DNA of 12,934 nt from CAZTZL01 sp964617625 (GTDB lineage Bacteria > Zhuqueibacterota > QNDG01 > DSAB01), in assembly GCA_964617625.1 (NCBI GenBank), contig CAZTZL010000083.1:1-12934 (forward strand), in the 5' to 3' direction. The number at the start of each line of letters is the position of its first letter. Positions within the stretch are counted from its first letter, which is position 1. The notes below the pieces were generated by a model that worked only from the letters and a program-made list of their open reading frames with translations, did no database searches and was not told where the DNA came from. Shown piece after piece: positions 12,383-12,934 of the stretch. The position numbers and the translations under genes are program-made.

Positions 12383-12934
12383 TCAAGTTTTCAAAAGCCC
12401 TTCTTTAGCAAAACTGAAATACTGATCTCCTGCCAAAATAAGATGATCCAGAACCGGAATTCCCATCACATCGCCTGCCTTGACCAGTTGAGCCGTAATG
12501 TACTTGTCTTCTTTGGAAGGAAGCGGCTCACCGGAAGGATGGTTGTGAAGAAGAATCACGCCCGCGGCTAAATGGTCCACCGCAGCCTTGAAAACCTCCC
12601 TCGGGTGCACGATACTGGCATTCAATGTCCCCTGGGAAATCGTCACATCACGGATCACACGGTTGCCGCTGTCCACCAAAATAATCGTAAACATCTCCTT
12701 TTTGAGATTCCCCAATTTCGGCAGATAATATTGAACGATATCCGCTGGAGAATCGATTCTTTTTCTCTTCTCGATAACACCGGCTTGGATACGGCGCCCT
12801 GCTTCAAAAGCCGCAATGATACGCGCACCCCGCGCAGGTCCGATTCCCTTCATCCGGATCAGTTCCTGAACGCCCCTGGAGGCAATGATCCGCAGACTCC
12901 GATGTTCGGCCAGAAGACGCTTTGCCAGATCCAC
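12383..12934 (-). CDS. radC: RadC/JAB-domain protein (5' end beyond the window)
   Basis: The visible 183 residues hold the C-terminal four fifths of a RadC-family protein. A helix-hairpin-helix segment (LIRMKGIGPARGARIIAAFE) lies at fragment residues 25-44. The JAMM metalloprotease-like domain follows. Its glutamate is in LKKEMF near 80, and QGTLNASIVHPREVF at 101-115 is typical. The metal-binding signature HNHPSGEPLPSKED is at 130-143, with both His and the Asp intact. The family was once linked to DNA repair, but its role is unsettled. The first visible codon is GTG at the window edge; full RadC proteins have about 220-230 residues, so some 40 are missing. It is the first visible gene of the operon. 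Confidence 0.95.
   Translation of the reverse strand: MDLAKRLLAEHRSLRIIASRGVQELIRMKGIGPARGARIIAAFEAGRRIQAGVIEKRKRIDSPADIVQYYLPKLGNLKKEMFTIILVDSGNRVIRDVTISQGTLNASIVHPREVFKAAVDHLAAGVILLHNHPSGEPLPSKEDKYITAQLVKAGDVMGIPVLDHLILAGDQYFSFAKEGLLKT

Noticed and set aside
1..12934. CRISPR array, tRNA, rRNA, prophage or insertion sequence with transposase
   Set aside because: No regularly spaced repeats, cloverleaf, rRNA segment, integrase or transposase was found in the window.

Overview
This is a bacterial chromosomal segment in which every recognisable gene lies on the minus strand, so it reads from the right edge to the left. Coding regions have moderate G+C. The 600-base left intergenic stretch and the small GIY-YIG cassette are clearly A+T-rich. 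The content (RadC, type III pantothenate kinase, biotin ligase without a DNA-binding domain, LemA/TPM pair, CstA, SSS symporter, UvrD-nuclease fusion, palindromes of the ATTCCC-N8-GGGAAT kind) suggests a free-living, probably Gram-negative bacterium. Desulfobacterota, Nitrospirota or an FCB-type candidate phylum are possible, but the sequence alone does not fix the lineage.

Layout in transcription order. (1) 12934 to 10457 is a tight housekeeping operon: radC (5' end cut by the window), a STAS anti-sigma-factor antagonist, birA and coaX, with gaps of 0 to 11 bases or overlaps. (2) 10442 to 8722 continues with a degenerate GxxExxY protein, a nucleoside 2-deoxyribosyltransferase-like protein and a secreted TPM-domain protein with a glycine-rich tail. 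(3) A hairpin and a possible promoter precede a MNT-like nucleotidyltransferase (8645 to 7911). (4) A good promoter candidate precedes lemA, cstA, a 32-residue membrane protein and a sodium/solute symporter (7833 to 3978). The nucleotidyltransferase separates TPM from LemA, which are often direct neighbours. The 32-residue protein ends exactly where the symporter begins and its coding sequence carries the symporter's ribosome binding site, so it is probably a symporter accessory subunit. (5) 3973 to 3581 is an A+T-rich cassette: a 95-residue GIY-YIG nuclease between two inverted copies of a 27-base palindromic repeat, wedged between the symporter stop and the uvrD start. (6) uvrD-like helicase with a C-terminal Fe-S PD-(D/E)XK nuclease domain (3568 to 665). 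(7) 664 to 64 has no convincing gene but holds five consecutive inverted repeats (115 to 246). (8) The first 21 codons of a membrane-anchored or secreted protein run off the left edge.

Functionally, the right part combines cofactor supply (CoA, biotin), DNA maintenance (RadC) and a regulatory STAS protein. The middle is cell-envelope proteins and carbon/amino-acid uptake. The left is recombination/repair. The best candidates for something undescribed are the GIY-YIG/inverted-repeat cassette, the small protein coupled to a symporter lacking the PutP-type Asp, the nucleotidyltransferase inside the LemA/TPM pair, and the apparently inactivated GxxExxY protein.
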